Shown piece by piece: positions 11,118 to 22,519 of a stretch of 64,000 bases of DNA. The DNA comes from Triplophysa rosa (Eukaryota > Chordata > Actinopteri > Cypriniformes > Nemacheilidae), in NCBI RefSeq assembly GCF_024868665.1, contig NC_079892.1:12692963-12756962 (forward strand). The letters run 5' to 3'. The notes under the pieces are model-generated. The model was not told where the DNA came from. It made no database searches and saw nothing but the letters and a program-made list of their open reading frames with translations. How positions within the stretch are numbered: position 1 is the stretch's first letter; each line of letters starts with the position of its first letter. Both the position numbers and the translations under genes were made by a program.

Positions 11118-12101
11118 TGTCTATTTGTTTGGCAAGGCCGTGAACATTTGCCTGATCTCATGGGCTGTTATTGGGCTGTCGATCACCTCTGCTCACTCCT
11201 AAAAATAACAGCCTGTGAGGGAGGTCAGGCAATGACCATCTATTCACCCGTAAGCAACTGCGGCCAATGGTTTATTCAGTAATTAACACAGGAGAAAGTC
11301 AGAGGCGGAGAGGCAGAGCGACTGCTATCATTAAGCTGTGCCAGAATTATAAAAATATACAAACAGAAAAAAACATTTACTATAAAACATATTGGAAACC
11401 ATTACAAAACTTATTCACAAAAATGGTTTAAGATCTCGAATGGAATTTGTTCATGTAGTGGTTACTTAGTATAAAACATCTGAGACAACGTCAGATTTAC
11501 AGTTTGACACTGAAGGGGTGAAACGTACTAGCAGGTATTAGCCATAAAAAAAGAATAAATCAAGTTAATTCAGTTGCACCCAACTTTAAATCTTGTTTTA
11601 ACAGAATTACTGCCTTCTATTTCTATTTACACAAGAAATTCTATTCCACAACGGCAATATTTCTATTCCATTTCATTCCATTCTATTCTATTCTATTTTA
11701 CTTTCTATTTTATTTTCTATTCTATTCAAAAATATTTTTTTTCGAAAATAAAGGGTTATTAATCCAGAGGGTTTAAACTCAAATAACAGAATTATGTGCT
11801 AACAGGAGATGACAGACAAAAATACCTGAAGACTGATTTTTGGTTGAGACTTTTTGAGTTTTAGAGCTCTAGATATATTTTTTGATTTATTTATTGAACA
11901 AAATTGATTGCTCAAGGCAAAACTAATCATTCGATAAATTTGAAGAGTATAACTGTCATGGTTCTGCCACAAGACCAAGAAAAACATGACAAGATGAGGC
12001 AGAGCCATGACAGAACCTCATGTTTCATGTGAAGGGAGGTAATTTTGGCCCTTATGGCTCGCCATACTCCCTCCGGTCTCGTCTCTGTTCCCGCCCTCTT
12101 G
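11118..12101. repeat. 984-bp direct duplication, second copy
   Basis: Second copy of 9956-10939. It follows LTR sequence abruptly at about 11111-11117 and stops at the N at 12102, so it re-enters left-flank DNA from inside the LTR. This is the pattern of an overlapping contig pasted in, not of a biological insertion. Confidence 0.95.
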
Positions 12102-12287
12102 NTAAGTGTTACCTTTAGTCTTGTCTAGTTTTGTGAGTCCGTGTTCTTGTTTATATCTGTTATGTTACCACCAGATCCCCCCCCCCCCCCCCGTGGGTTT
12201 TTGTTTTATTTGTTAAATAAATGTCTTGTTAACCCCTTACCCGCTGTCTGCGCCTGGGTCCTCTGTCCTTGTTCCCTCACCGTTCAN
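12102..12287. other. LTR fragment bounded by two single N bases
   Basis: N at 12102 and N at 12287 enclose 184 bases of LTR 3' sequence, a diverged or alternative copy of 12288-12443 and 20408-20578, with a run of 16 C at 12177-12192 where the other copies have only a few. The N positions coincide exactly with the edges of both duplicated blocks. Confidence 0.85.
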
Positions 12288-12448
12288 CTTGTCTAGTTTA
12301 GTGAGTCTGTGTTCTTGTTTATATCTCTGTTATGTTACCCCCTCGTGGGTTTTTGTTTTATTTGTTAAATAAATGTCTTGTTAACCCCTTACCCGCTGTC
12401 TGCGCCTGGGTCCTCTGTCCTTGTTCCCTCACCGTTCATGACAATAAC

Positions 12449-13737
12449 AGAGGATGTTTTTATTAAAAGGGACATGTAAATGACTAGCACTGTTGTTCTT
12501 AATTAAATCGGCAAATCCATCATGGCCGACAATCCCATTTAATCACAGGTTAAAGCTTTAATCACTTAATCGTTAAGATTTGTTTAAAATTGAGCACTGA
12601 CATGCTATTCAATTTAAAACAAAACCTAAGTCAACGAATCCTAGATTAGCTCTAAACTCTGCTTAATTTAATCCTTATTTGTGTAACCCACAAAACGTTT
12701 CAGAAATGCTACTCTAGAACGATTCTCTGACACTTATTGGCAGAAAACTTGGACCAACACCTTGATTAAAAGCCAGCTGGCCAGTGTCGTATCATCAGCA
12801 GCATGGTAACATTATGACCTCTGAGTCACACACTGACCCGAATGAAACTGAAAGATCTTCAACATCTGATCTTAAAACAGCGCTCGGTCAAGACCATTCA
12901 TAAATTCTCCCTTATCTTAGAGTTCAGCTTTGACAAACTCATGTGTCATTGAACACAAACAAATTTTCAAACATAAACAAGTTTTCTGTTTAGTGCACAA
13001 GTAAACATAAGCTTTTGAAAACATTTTGAATGCCCTTGCCCTCCTAAGGTGGCTCATCTAACCCTCTTTATTCATCTGGTGTCCTGGCTGCATTCAGAAT
13101 AATTTATATAATTTATCTGACTCATTATTTTGCACATTGTGGTTCGGTTCAGCAACAGAAAATGAACTCAGTTAAATCCTGTGCTTTCCTAAATAAGCAG
13201 CTTAGGAGAAAACCTTTTAACTTTATCTAACTGGAACAGTTATTACAGTAGCGTTTCTTTTATGGAGTCAATTTAACCGTACAATATAAAATATCGTCCT
13301 TCCAACTTTAAGGTCAAGCAAATTGGGTCAAAGTAGCAGAAGTAGATTGCTAACCAAGACGATTTGTACAAATGTGCTGGAAGTTTTGTTGGTTACGCAG
13401 TACTATCTATAGAAATATGATCATATTGTAGCTTACAGCAGGTCCAGCTCATTCAATAGCATTCTGAATATTAATGTAGTCTTAAAAAAATGTGCTAAAT
13501 GCGGCAAGATGTAGATGTTTTCTGCTCAACTCTGACAGTAATCAGGTTTGTTCTTTTGCAAAATTGCACGTTGAAGAAAAAGGCCCAGTTCAACATGTGC
13601 TTCTTGAGAGCTTGAGTTGAGAAGCTTTGACTAGAGGGCTCGAGAAGTTCTCATTAACATAAACAGCTGAGACCAAAATGTGAAAATGAGTCATTGTCAA
13701 AGTTAGAATTAAAGAACTAAAAGTGTTGTGCCTCTAC
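12449..13737. other. Unique sequence, no gene recognised (duplicated at 20584-21872)
   Basis: AT-rich DNA directly 3' of the host exon on the minus strand, so probably intron. No repeat signature or coding frame could be supported. Confidence 0.4.
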
Positions 13738-13830
13738 CTCTGGTTTCCATGGTAACTTCTTGTACTTCTGCGTGAGGGACCTGAGGATTCCGGCTTGATC
13801 ATGAGGGGGGCCAGCGTTGGGCTCATCTTC
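13738..13830 (-). CDS. Internal exon of an unidentified host gene (copy A)
   Basis: A 93-nt open segment on the minus strand with good splice sites at both ends. Upstream is a pyrimidine tract (ctttctctctctgtctt) ending in a tandem acceptor aagcag; downstream is GAG|gtagag. It encodes 31 residues in phase 0 (starts EDEPNAGPPHDQAG and ends KYKKLPWKPE); using the first AG would add one Gln (13738-13833). Third positions are C/G rich, unlike the AT-rich flanks. The peptide is polar, with a Pro/Gly-rich first half and a basic Tyr/Lys stretch before LPW. I do not recognise the gene. The same exon recurs at 21873-21965 because of the duplicated block, so gene models will show it twice. No neighbouring exon was found with confidence; the gene must have very long introns. 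Confidence 0.6.
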
Positions 13831-13907
13831 CTGCTTAAGACAGAGAGAGAAAGTGTCATCTTTATATTCATTCATTTCCATAATATGTTTTATGAATTTT
13901 ATTGCAC

Positions 13908-14035
13908 ACTGCTAAAAAACAGGTTGAGGTGGTCTTAGCTGGTCTTCCAGGCTGACCAACCTGGGGTTCAGCTGGTTTAGCCGGTTTCCAGTTGGTCTCC
14001 ATCTAAAACAGCCCAGCTGGAAGAGCAGCTAACCA
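13908..14035. repeat. GCTGGT-rich dispersed repeat
   Basis: Starts near cactgctaaaaaacaggttg and continues with reiterated ggtcttagctggtctt, ccaacctggggttcagctgg and similar GCTGGT phrases, a well-known style of fish repeat. Duplicated at 22043-22170. Confidence 0.5.
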
Positions 14036-14384
14036 CAACAACTGTACAGTATGTACCATATTAATAGAGAAAATGATGTTCACAAAAACTGGCAACAAGG
14101 TCATGTTTTTTTCGTATATTTTGCAAAATGCTTTTATATATTTTTCAACAACATCACAATATTGCATTTCAGTGCAGTTTTCAGTTGTTTGTTCAAAGGT
14201 GCAACACCAAGGTCATGGATTTGATTTCCTAGAAATGAGCAAATTGATAAAACATACCTTGAATGCACTCAATGTTGCTTTAGATAAAGTGTCTTTAAAA
14301 GCATTAATGTAAATCAAGTCAACACAGTAGCAACATCTATTTGGCAACCCAAGCATTCATATTTGCAGAAAATATAAGTACAGC

Positions 14385-15525
14385 CAGTGTTGCCAGATTG
14401 GGTGGACAATTTCCAGCCCAAAGGCTCAATAAAACCCGCCCACTCCAACAAAAACCAGCCCAAATTTTAACTGCCAAAATAATGTGATAGAAATGTATTG
14501 CAATGTCAATCAACGATGATAATGACCATTTTATCTCCTTAAAACGAACTATGACAAGATGAAAAAATATAATTAAACCAGGAAAACAGGTCAAACGGAT
14601 CAAACAAAGCATTAAAGAGAGTTAGAAAATATGACTAATATGTCCAGAAACCACTTCAAAGCGACAATCAAGAAATTAAACAATGACTTTAACCCTCAAA
14701 AAACACATTTTGTGCAAAAAGTGCCCACTATAATTAATCGGATTCAGAAAGCTGAATAGGCATTTTCCACTCGTTCATGAACTTCATTCACACACCACGG
14801 CAGCCAAAAATGTGCAATTCATTGATACATGCAACAGAAGAAAAAAAGAACAGCAGCAACAATAATGTGCGCTTACCTTTGAGAGTTGCCTTAACATCTG
14901 ACAGAACTACAGTACGTCTTTCGTGAAGTAAATATTGCAGAACATATAATGCAAATTTAACAAGTCCAGCAGCTGTCAAGGACGAGTATGATGAAGAGAA
15001 GTAACGTTTTACATTTTTTATTAAATCATTCAACTGCTGTGAATTCAGTTATAGTTGTATTTACAAAGTCTTTGAGTCTTCTGTCACCACATGTGTAATC
15101 CACGTTGTGAGATTTGAGTTACTCTCCCTAATCGTGCAACATATATTTGGGCCACTTTGGCATTGCGATCGCTTCAATATACAAAATCTGGTCCTTTATC
15201 ACGCCAAAACCCTGTCACTCACGAGCCATCACATGATCTCAACTGTAGATTGATTGACAGGTGAGGTCTCACTATCCCAGACCTGATTGGTTAAACTGAA
15301 CCAATAAGGGCTGTGTTAAGGAATAATGCGTTTATGACTGCACTTCACATTATTTTCGTAAATAACTTAACTAATCAAAAGCAAAGAAAAGGCAAGCTGC
15401 TTGGGCGGGTTTTTAATTTCATAAGCAGCCCAAATTTTGTCCACCCGCCCAATGCCTTTTTCTCCGGTCTAACCCGTTCAAAAGAAGCCCAATTGGGCGG
15501 GAACCTGCCCAATCTGGCAACACTG
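14385..15525. mobile_element. hAT-like non-autonomous transposon with perfect 8-bp target duplication (copy A)
   Basis: Ends are CAGTGTTGCCAGATTGGG (14385-14402) and CCCAATCTGGCAACACTG at the right (15508-15525), perfect inverted repeats. They are flanked by AGTACAGC at 14377-14384 and AGTACAGC at 15526-15533. An 8-bp duplication with CAG...CTG ends is diagnostic of hAT transposons. Inside, cccgcccac/ttgggcggg stretches make secondary inverted repeats. No transposase frame remains, so it moved with help from an autonomous relative. 1,141 bp. Confidence 0.9.
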
Positions 15526-15533
15526 AGTACAGC

Positions 15534-16665
15534 ATGTATTTTATAGGAAAATATTAATAATAATTATACAGATATACCGGCCAATAATCGGTATCGGTCA
15601 ATAAAAGCAATTCACACTAACAACAGCCGATATATGCCGTCAATCAAAAGAGGACAGGACAATGCAATAAATGTGAGTTCTGTATATAGAAAATGTTAAG
15701 AAACATCACCCGTTTGATGTTCAATATTAATAGTCAGTATGTGAATTAATAACATTCAGAAACTAAAGAAATTTTAATTTAATCTTCAGAATCGGTATCA
15801 GCCTATATCACTCTGGATAATCGGTATCGGTGAAGAAGTTTAGTATCGTGTATACTAATTAAATGTTCGGCATAAAACTGAAGTTGTGATGGTGTTTTCT
15901 TCCAAATTATGAAAAATACACTCTAAATTTTTTTTTTTTTTTTCAACCCATGGTTAGATCAAAAAGGGTCAAACCAATAGCAGGGCCACAAACTCTTCTG
16001 TTTCGCTCTCAGTTCAATTCTCTTCATATTAATCTTTTTCTTCAACTATGTGTCACATGTCAATGTGCGGCGTTAATTGAAAACTGCACTGAACCATTAC
16101 AAAACCCAATTAGAAGTGGCTTGAACTCAATACTGTCAATGAGCAGTCACAGTAACCGTGGCCTTTATATATTGTGTTAGTTATTATCTGCCCGGTTTGA
16201 CAGGGGACAGCTGAAATGACTGGTTGGGTTATAACATCAAGCTATCATACTGCTCATACTTTTTCAGCAGTATATAGTACATTCTGGGTTGTTTTTTTAC
16301 CCATGGTTGGGTCAGATATGGGCAAAAACTTAATATTGCGGCAGCTGGGGCACCAAAAACAGTAAAATAACATTAATGCATAAAGAAATTTGCGACATCT
16401 TGTTATTTTCCATTCGGCATGTAAATTTGCAGTCTGTTTCTGTAAAAAAAAACATTCTGTAAAATTACATTTGACTTTACAGAATGCTCTTTTTCTCTGG
16501 AGAAATATTTGAAACACACAAGAGATTCAACAAATGTTTTCATTTGCTCTTCATTTAATCTCATTAATATCTAAGATAAATAATTGATCGATTAAAGATA
16601 TCTCATCAGTTTTTTCCCCTGTAAAAATTGGTGTAAAAATTGCACACTTTACCTTTAAGAATCAA
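15534..16665. other. No gene recognised
   Basis: Unique AT-rich DNA with two reiterated ataatcggtatcggt phrases (about 15583 and 15815) that suggest an old repeat, and a 17-T tract at about 15929-15945. Duplicated at 23669-24800. Confidence 0.35.
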
Positions 16666-16669
16666 GAAA

Positions 16670-17200
16670 AAGCAGGGAAATCCTCCAAGGTCAAGCCGCG
16701 ATAAATTTTCCTAACACACTGACTGTCGGGAGAGTCATGTATACCGCTCTCATTATTATTACAAGAAAATTCATCAAAGCAAAGCGTCTGGCTAGATCTT
16801 GATCCAAGACCATCTTACTTTTTAAAAATTGTAGCTTCATCTATTATTGCATTCACTGTAAATCCGACCTGAAGTCAGATCGCACCGCAAGACAAAGCGC
16901 TGAACATAAAAAAAACTCTGAGATGAATCCCAGGCATGAGAAAGTGTCGGAAGGTACGAGCTCAGAATATTAATGAGGTTAATTAATTCTCCTTGTACAG
17001 GGGTAAACAGGCTCCGAGCAGAAGGCCCAGGCGCATTTCTCACGTCCGCTTATCCACCAGAACGACAAAACACGGCCCCTCCACAAATCACATTTTAATT
17101 TCGTCTGCCCTGCGACGTGGAGGATAATGACCTGCGCGATCTGTTTCATCAGTCATCTTTGTCTTTGCGCGGATGAACTGAGAACAGCAGCTAGCCGGAA
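16670..17200. other. CNE-like unique block (copy A)
   Basis: Composition is more balanced than the surroundings, with no repeat signature. It contains homeobox-like cores (ttaatgaggttaattaattc) and several E-box-like and CG-containing stretches. It looks like a fish developmental enhancer, but this is an impression; only alignment to other fish could show conservation. Duplicated at 24805-25335. Confidence 0.3.
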
Positions 17201-17629
17201 AGAGAAAATGTTTTGAGATGATCTATGCAAGGGTAATGCATTCATTAAACTTAGCAAGAATTTAACGCTTTATGAAAATGCTACATGTTTACAAAAACTG
17301 GCTTCCCATATGACGTGTCCTTATTTTACATTCATGCATGTCTCCAAAAGCACTATTTTTATCCAAAGCAATACATTTAATACAAGTTACATGTTTTTAT
17401 CAGTATGTGTGTTATCTGCTAATCAAACACCTGATGTTAAGCTAATATATGGGTTGTAAGCATAATGTCTCTTTTTTTATGTTCTGATTTTGTGGGGGAA
17501 GTTGTACCCAATGTATTTAATAAATGAACAGACAAAAAGTGTTGGATGTGTTAAGCTGCATAAATTTGTCCAAAAATTGTACAAGGACTTCTAGACTGTA
17601 AAAAACTGCACCAGCATCTATCTTGCCCT

Positions 17630-17730
17630 CCGCGTCCACATACCCACAATTTTCATTGACGCACAACATGTAACTCCCACTCTGGAACCAAAGTTCTTGA
17701 ATTAAGGTTAGAAAATCATATGAAAAAAAA
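17630..17730. repeat. Dispersed repeat pair with 19780-19880
   Basis: Shares gacgcacaacatgta and a similar 3' part (ttagaaaatcatatgaaa versus ttggaaaattatatgaaag) with 19780-19880, at roughly equal spacing. The two are diverged members of one family in direct orientation about 2.15 kb apart. Both recur in copy B. Confidence 0.5.
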
Positions 17731-18491
17731 GATAAATACAGCAAACAATCCTTTGGGCGACATTTTCAGACATAAGATATCTTTGTTTTTTATTGTCATC
17801 CATGCGTTTTGTTGTCAGCATTCATCTTACAACACAGACAGAAAGCATTGTAGTAAAGTTTTCACTTAAGACCCAATAGCTAACAAGTTCATGAAAATAA
17901 ATTGTTCTGTTATTACGTGATAAATTATTCACACCATTGTCTTTAGAGAGTAAAGTTGTACTGTAATATTCTCAATAATGGTTACAACTAGTAATGTGTC
18001 GACTGTATCCCACAATGTAATGCGCTTAACTTGACCTACCATTTCAAGCGTGATGACCAAACCGTAAAACTTCTCGACTCATGTATCAGACTAGCAAAAG
18101 TCATTTATACACAAAATTGCATGAATATCTTCAATTTATTTTTTAAGATGATAACCAGCATCCCGAATTAAACATACAACCTAATGGAGTCGTGTGACAA
18201 CAATGTAGCATACAACTTTCATTTATCACATAAAGCTGAACACATTGCATACTGCGCAGTATGCAGTATGCTAATATTCTCTTCTGAAAATAGAGTGCAG
18301 GTGCTTTAATGCCGTGAAAATTGCAGTTAATGATTATACACAAAGCCAAACTTAATCTTGTGTAACTAAACACGATTTTCTGCAGCTGACTTTGCTTTCA
18401 GCAGTCGCTCTGACAGAGAACCGACTAGAAACATATCCCTTCTTTATCACATCCGCATGAGGCCAAGCACAAGCACGTAATGTTTTATACT

Positions 18492-19185
18492 AGGGTGACC
18501 ATACATGCCATTTTTCCCGGACACTTTTCGGGTGCGTCATCCGGAGGTCGCATTTGTCGCAACCATAACGTTTTTAACTGATATGTGAGAACCTCGGTGA
18601 TGTATGCGGTGGACAAATGCGACCGCATCCGAGACGTGTCCGGGAAAAATGACATATATGCACCGTGTCCGTAATCGCCGCGAAAATGAGTATGAGTCAT
18701 GAATAGTATGTCCGAAACCTCAGTATGCACAAAACAGTAGGCGAGAAATACCCGGATGGTCTACTACTTCCGCCGAGATTCGGGAGTGTGGATCAGATGG
18801 ACACTTCTCTATCCCATGATACCATGGGAGCTGAGCGACGGTCAAATTTAAAAAGTAAATCAAATAAATATAGCGGAAAACTTTAAGGCGGACGTCCTTT
18901 ATTACATTTGCTCCAATGTAAGTGCCAATAAATAAATTTCTCGTGTCTAAATTATGTTTTATCAACGCTCACGTACGTATAGGTTGTTGTTAATACGTCA
19001 CAGGTCAAAGAGCATATGGGTCACATGACCATGAAACATGGCGGATGCAGTATGTCTGAAATGTATTCATACTACTCCCACTCATACTATATAGAACGTA
19101 CTGTTTTAAAGGCCGATAGGTACTTATTCAAATTCAGTACGTACAGTCACAGTATGCGATTTCGGATGCAACAATGGTCACCCTA
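18492..19185. mobile_element. hAT-like element with agggtgaccat ends (copy A)
   Basis: Left end AGGGTGACCAT at 18492; right end ATGGTCACCCTA at 19174-19185. Flanks are TTTATACT (18484-18491) and CTTATACT (19186-19193), an 8-bp duplication with one mismatch. Interior holds pieces of a second family (agtatgtccgaaacc and its complement gcgatttcgga) and cggacgtgtccggg-like inverted phrases. No transposase. Confidence 0.65.
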
Positions 19186-20214
19186 CTTATACTCTAGAAC
19201 AAGAAATGAAATAGCAACTGTTTTCTATTCGATTTTTGGTCTTAAAATAGCAACTGTATCAATGCTAATCTATTTTATTATCAAATCTAGAACTACAGTA
19301 AATAGCGGATTTGCTAAAGTTTTGGTTTGTTCATTCAAATCTTGACATAACACATTTGTTCGAGACAAAATCTCATTTAGATTTCAATTTGAGTTGAATC
19401 TATTTGTAGCTCCCTTTGACTTCAGTAAGAAGCTTCATTTTATATTATTTTAAGGTTAAAAATAACAGTGACTAATGTGCAGTCATTAATTTCACAGCAC
19501 ATTCATTTATGCTTAATTGCATCTTGTTTTGCTTACATTTGACATTGGGATTGATTGACTTGAACGCTTTGAAGTCGGAGGCAGAGAATTTAAATATAAG
19601 TACTCTCACCCACGACTTCACCTGTGGCCGCAATAGCTTCACAATTGTCCATAATTTCCAATGAGATGAGTCCTATCACAGAATTAAGTTCTATTACAAC
19701 TTTACCCAACCAGCTTCTCTTCATCATCTCAGTTCAGACAGAAATGGTACAAACACAAGAGCATCGATTCTTCGGTACATGTCCACACAACCTTGGTTTC
19801 CACTGACGCACAACATGTATGACACAAAGCTGCCACTTCAGATTCTGGACATACGGTTGGAAAATTATATGAAAGGCAAGAAATAAGAGGAAAATGCCTG
19901 GCTATGAAAGCTGAATGAGGATCTCCACCCAAAGCCATCTTTGTAGCAACATGTTTTCTTAGTTATTTTTTGGAAAATCTTATTTAAGTGTTTATTTCTC
20001 AAAATTGCCTCGGTTATTGAACATGAAGGTAAAATATATGTGCAAGCGCTGATGATGTACATTCACAGTTTGCAATAATAAATGTTACTGTCGTCACAAT
20101 GGGAAATGTCATGCTACGTGCTCCTGAATGAATACATCTTATGTAAAACTCCTTGAAGCCCTGAGCAGTAAATACCATCGCAAAAGAATAAAAGATGAGC
20201 AGTAAATGGCATCA

Positions 20215-20578
20215 TTTCCTCGTTAGTGCTCGTTATGATTTCATGCCCTACACCTGTTCCCCTCTTGATTTAGTTCCCTATTTAATGCCCTTGTGTCTTC
20301 TGTCTTGTGCTGGATTATTTTGAATAGTTTGGTCCTTGTCACCTGTCTTGTTTTGTATTGCTGTAGTTAGTCTAGTCTAGTCTAGTCTAGTTTAGTTATT
20401 TATGGCAAGTGTTAACTTTAGTCTTGTCTAGTTTAGTGAGTCTGTGTTCTTGTTTATATCTCTGTTATGTTACCCCCTCGTGGGTTTTTGTTTTATTTGT
20501 TAAATAAATGTCTTGTTAACCCCTTACCCGCTGTCTGCGCCTGGGTCCTCTGTCCTTGTTCCCTCACCGTTCATGACA
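20215..20578 (+). mobile_element. Solo LTR fragment between duplicated blocks
   Basis: The 3' two thirds of the same LTR seen at 10792: tgatttagttccctatttaa, a (TCTAG)n stretch at about 20369-20393, gttaaataaatgtcttg, and the end ttcatgaca at 20578 followed by ATAAC (20579-20583), the same target duplication half. Its 5' edge at 20215 abuts unrelated DNA with no LTR end. Together with 10792-11110 it would make up one complete LTR of about 0.5 kb. Confidence 0.8.
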
Positions 20579-21872
20579 ATAACAGAGGATGTTTTTATTA
20601 AAAGGGACATGTAAATGACTAGCACTGTTGTTCTTAATTAAATCGGCAAATCCATCATGGCCGACAATCCCATTTAATCACAGGTTAAAGCTTTAATCAC
20701 TTAATCGTTAAGATTTGTTTAAAATTGAGCACTGACATGCTATTCAATTTAAAACAAAACCTAAGTCAACGAATCCTAGATTAGCTCTAAACTCTGCTTA
20801 ATTTAATCCTTATTTGTGTAACCCACAAAACGTTTCAGAAATGCTACTCTAGAACGATTCTCTGACACTTATTGGCAGAAAACTTGGACCAACACCTTGA
20901 TTAAAAGCCAGCTGGCCAGTGTCGTATCATCAGCAGCATGGTAACATTATGACCTCTGAGTCACACACTGACCCGAATGAAACTGAAAGATCTTCAACAT
21001 CTGATCTTAAAACAGCGCTCGGTCAAGACCATTCATAAATTCTCCCTTATCTTAGAGTTCAGCTTTGACAAACTCATGTGTCATTGAACACAAACAAATT
21101 TTCAAACATAAACAAGTTTTCTGTTTAGTGCACAAGTAAACATAAGCTTTTGAAAACATTTTGAATGCCCTTGCCCTCCTAAGGTGGCTCATCTAACCCT
21201 CTTTATTCATCTGGTGTCCTGGCTGCATTCAGAATAATTTATATAATTTATCTGACTCATTATTTTGCACATTGTGGTTCGGTTCAGCAACAGAAAATGA
21301 ACTCAGTTAAATCCTGTGCTTTCCTAAATAAGCAGCTTAGGAGAAAACCTTTTAACTTTATCTAACTGGAACAGTTATTACAGTAGCGTTTCTTTTATGG
21401 AGTCAATTTAACCGTACAATATAAAATATCGTCCTTCCAACTTTAAGGTCAAGCAAATTGGGTCAAAGTAGCAGAAGTAGATTGCTAACCAAGACGATTT
21501 GTACAAATGTGCTGGAAGTTTTGTTGGTTACGCAGTACTATCTATAGAAATATGATCATATTGTAGCTTACAGCAGGTCCAGCTCATTCAATAGCATTCT
21601 GAATATTAATGTAGTCTTAAAAAAATGTGCTAAATGCGGCAAGATGTAGATGTTTTCTGCTCAACTCTGACAGTAATCAGGTTTGTTCTTTTGCAAAATT
21701 GCACGTTGAAGAAAAAGGCCCAGTTCAACATGTGCTTCTTGAGAGCTTGAGTTGAGAAGCTTTGACTAGAGGGCTCGAGAAGTTCTCATTAACATAAACA
21801 GCTGAGACCAAAATGTGAAAATGAGTCATTGTCAAAGTTAGAATTAAAGAACTAAAAGTGTTGTGCCTCTAC

Positions 21873-21965
21873 CTCTGGTTTCCATGGTAACTTCTTGTAC
21901 TTCTGCGTGAGGGACCTGAGGATTCCGGCTTGATCATGAGGGGGGCCAGCGTTGGGCTCATCTTC
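21873..21965 (-). CDS. Internal exon of an unidentified host gene (copy B)
   Basis: Identical in sequence and splice sites to 13738-13830: a 31-codon phase-0 exon with aagcag tandem acceptor and GAG|gtagag donor. Of the two copies this one is in the block with the better supported right-hand continuation. If the duplication is an artefact, there is one exon in the genome, not two. Gene identity unknown. Confidence 0.6.
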
Positions 21966-22519
21966 CTGCTTAAGACAGAGAGAGAAAGTGTCATCTTTAT
22001 ATTCATTCATTTCCATAATATGTTTTATGAATTTTATTGCACACTGCTAAAAAACAGGTTGAGGTGGTCTTAGCTGGTCTTCCAGGCTGACCAACCTGGG
22101 GTTCAGCTGGTTTAGCCGGTTTCCAGTTGGTCTCCATCTAAAACAGCCCAGCTGGAAGAGCAGCTAACCACAACAACTGTACAGTATGTACCATATTAAT
22201 AGAGAAAATGATGTTCACAAAAACTGGCAACAAGGTCATGTTTTTTTCGTATATTTTGCAAAATGCTTTTATATATTTTTCAACAACATCACAATATTGC
22301 ATTTCAGTGCAGTTTTCAGTTGTTTGTTCAAAGGTGCAACACCAAGGTCATGGATTTGATTTCCTAGAAATGAGCAAATTGATAAAACATACCTTGAATG
22401 CACTCAATGTTGCTTTAGATAAAGTGTCTTTAAAAGCATTAATGTAAATCAAGTCAACACAGTAGCAACATCTATTTGGCAACCCAAGCATTCATATTTG
22501 CAGAAAATATAAGTACAGC

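Larger units (their letters stand above)
10792..12443 (+). mobile_element. Solo LTR with 5-bp target duplication, split by duplicated assembly segments
   Basis: The element starts TGTCATGGTTCTGCC at 10792 and ends CCGTTCATGACA at 12443. It is flanked by ATAAC at 10787-10791 and ATAAC at 12444-12448, an exact 5-bp target duplication. TG...CA ends plus a 5-bp duplication are typical of Gypsy-type LTR integration. On this strand there is a TATA-like ccctatttaatgccc and a poly(A) signal-like aataaa. The real LTR is about 0.5 kb: 10792-11110 plus the part corresponding to 20401-20578. The rest of the interval (11111-12101) is duplicated flank. The first 60 bases form an inverted repeat (10792-10806 with 10837-10851). 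Confidence 0.8.
12288..20214. repeat. 7,927-bp direct duplication, copy A
   Basis: Matches 20423-28349 at a constant offset of 8,135 bases over its full length: all landmarks, including long homopolymers and every chance open frame, recur with the same length and sequence, so there are no length differences. It starts one base after the N at 12287, inside the solo LTR, and ends at 20214 where LTR sequence resumes without an LTR end or target duplication. Contents: 156 bases of LTR, a host exon, a hAT-like element, a second hAT-like element, CNE-like DNA. Confidence 0.95.
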
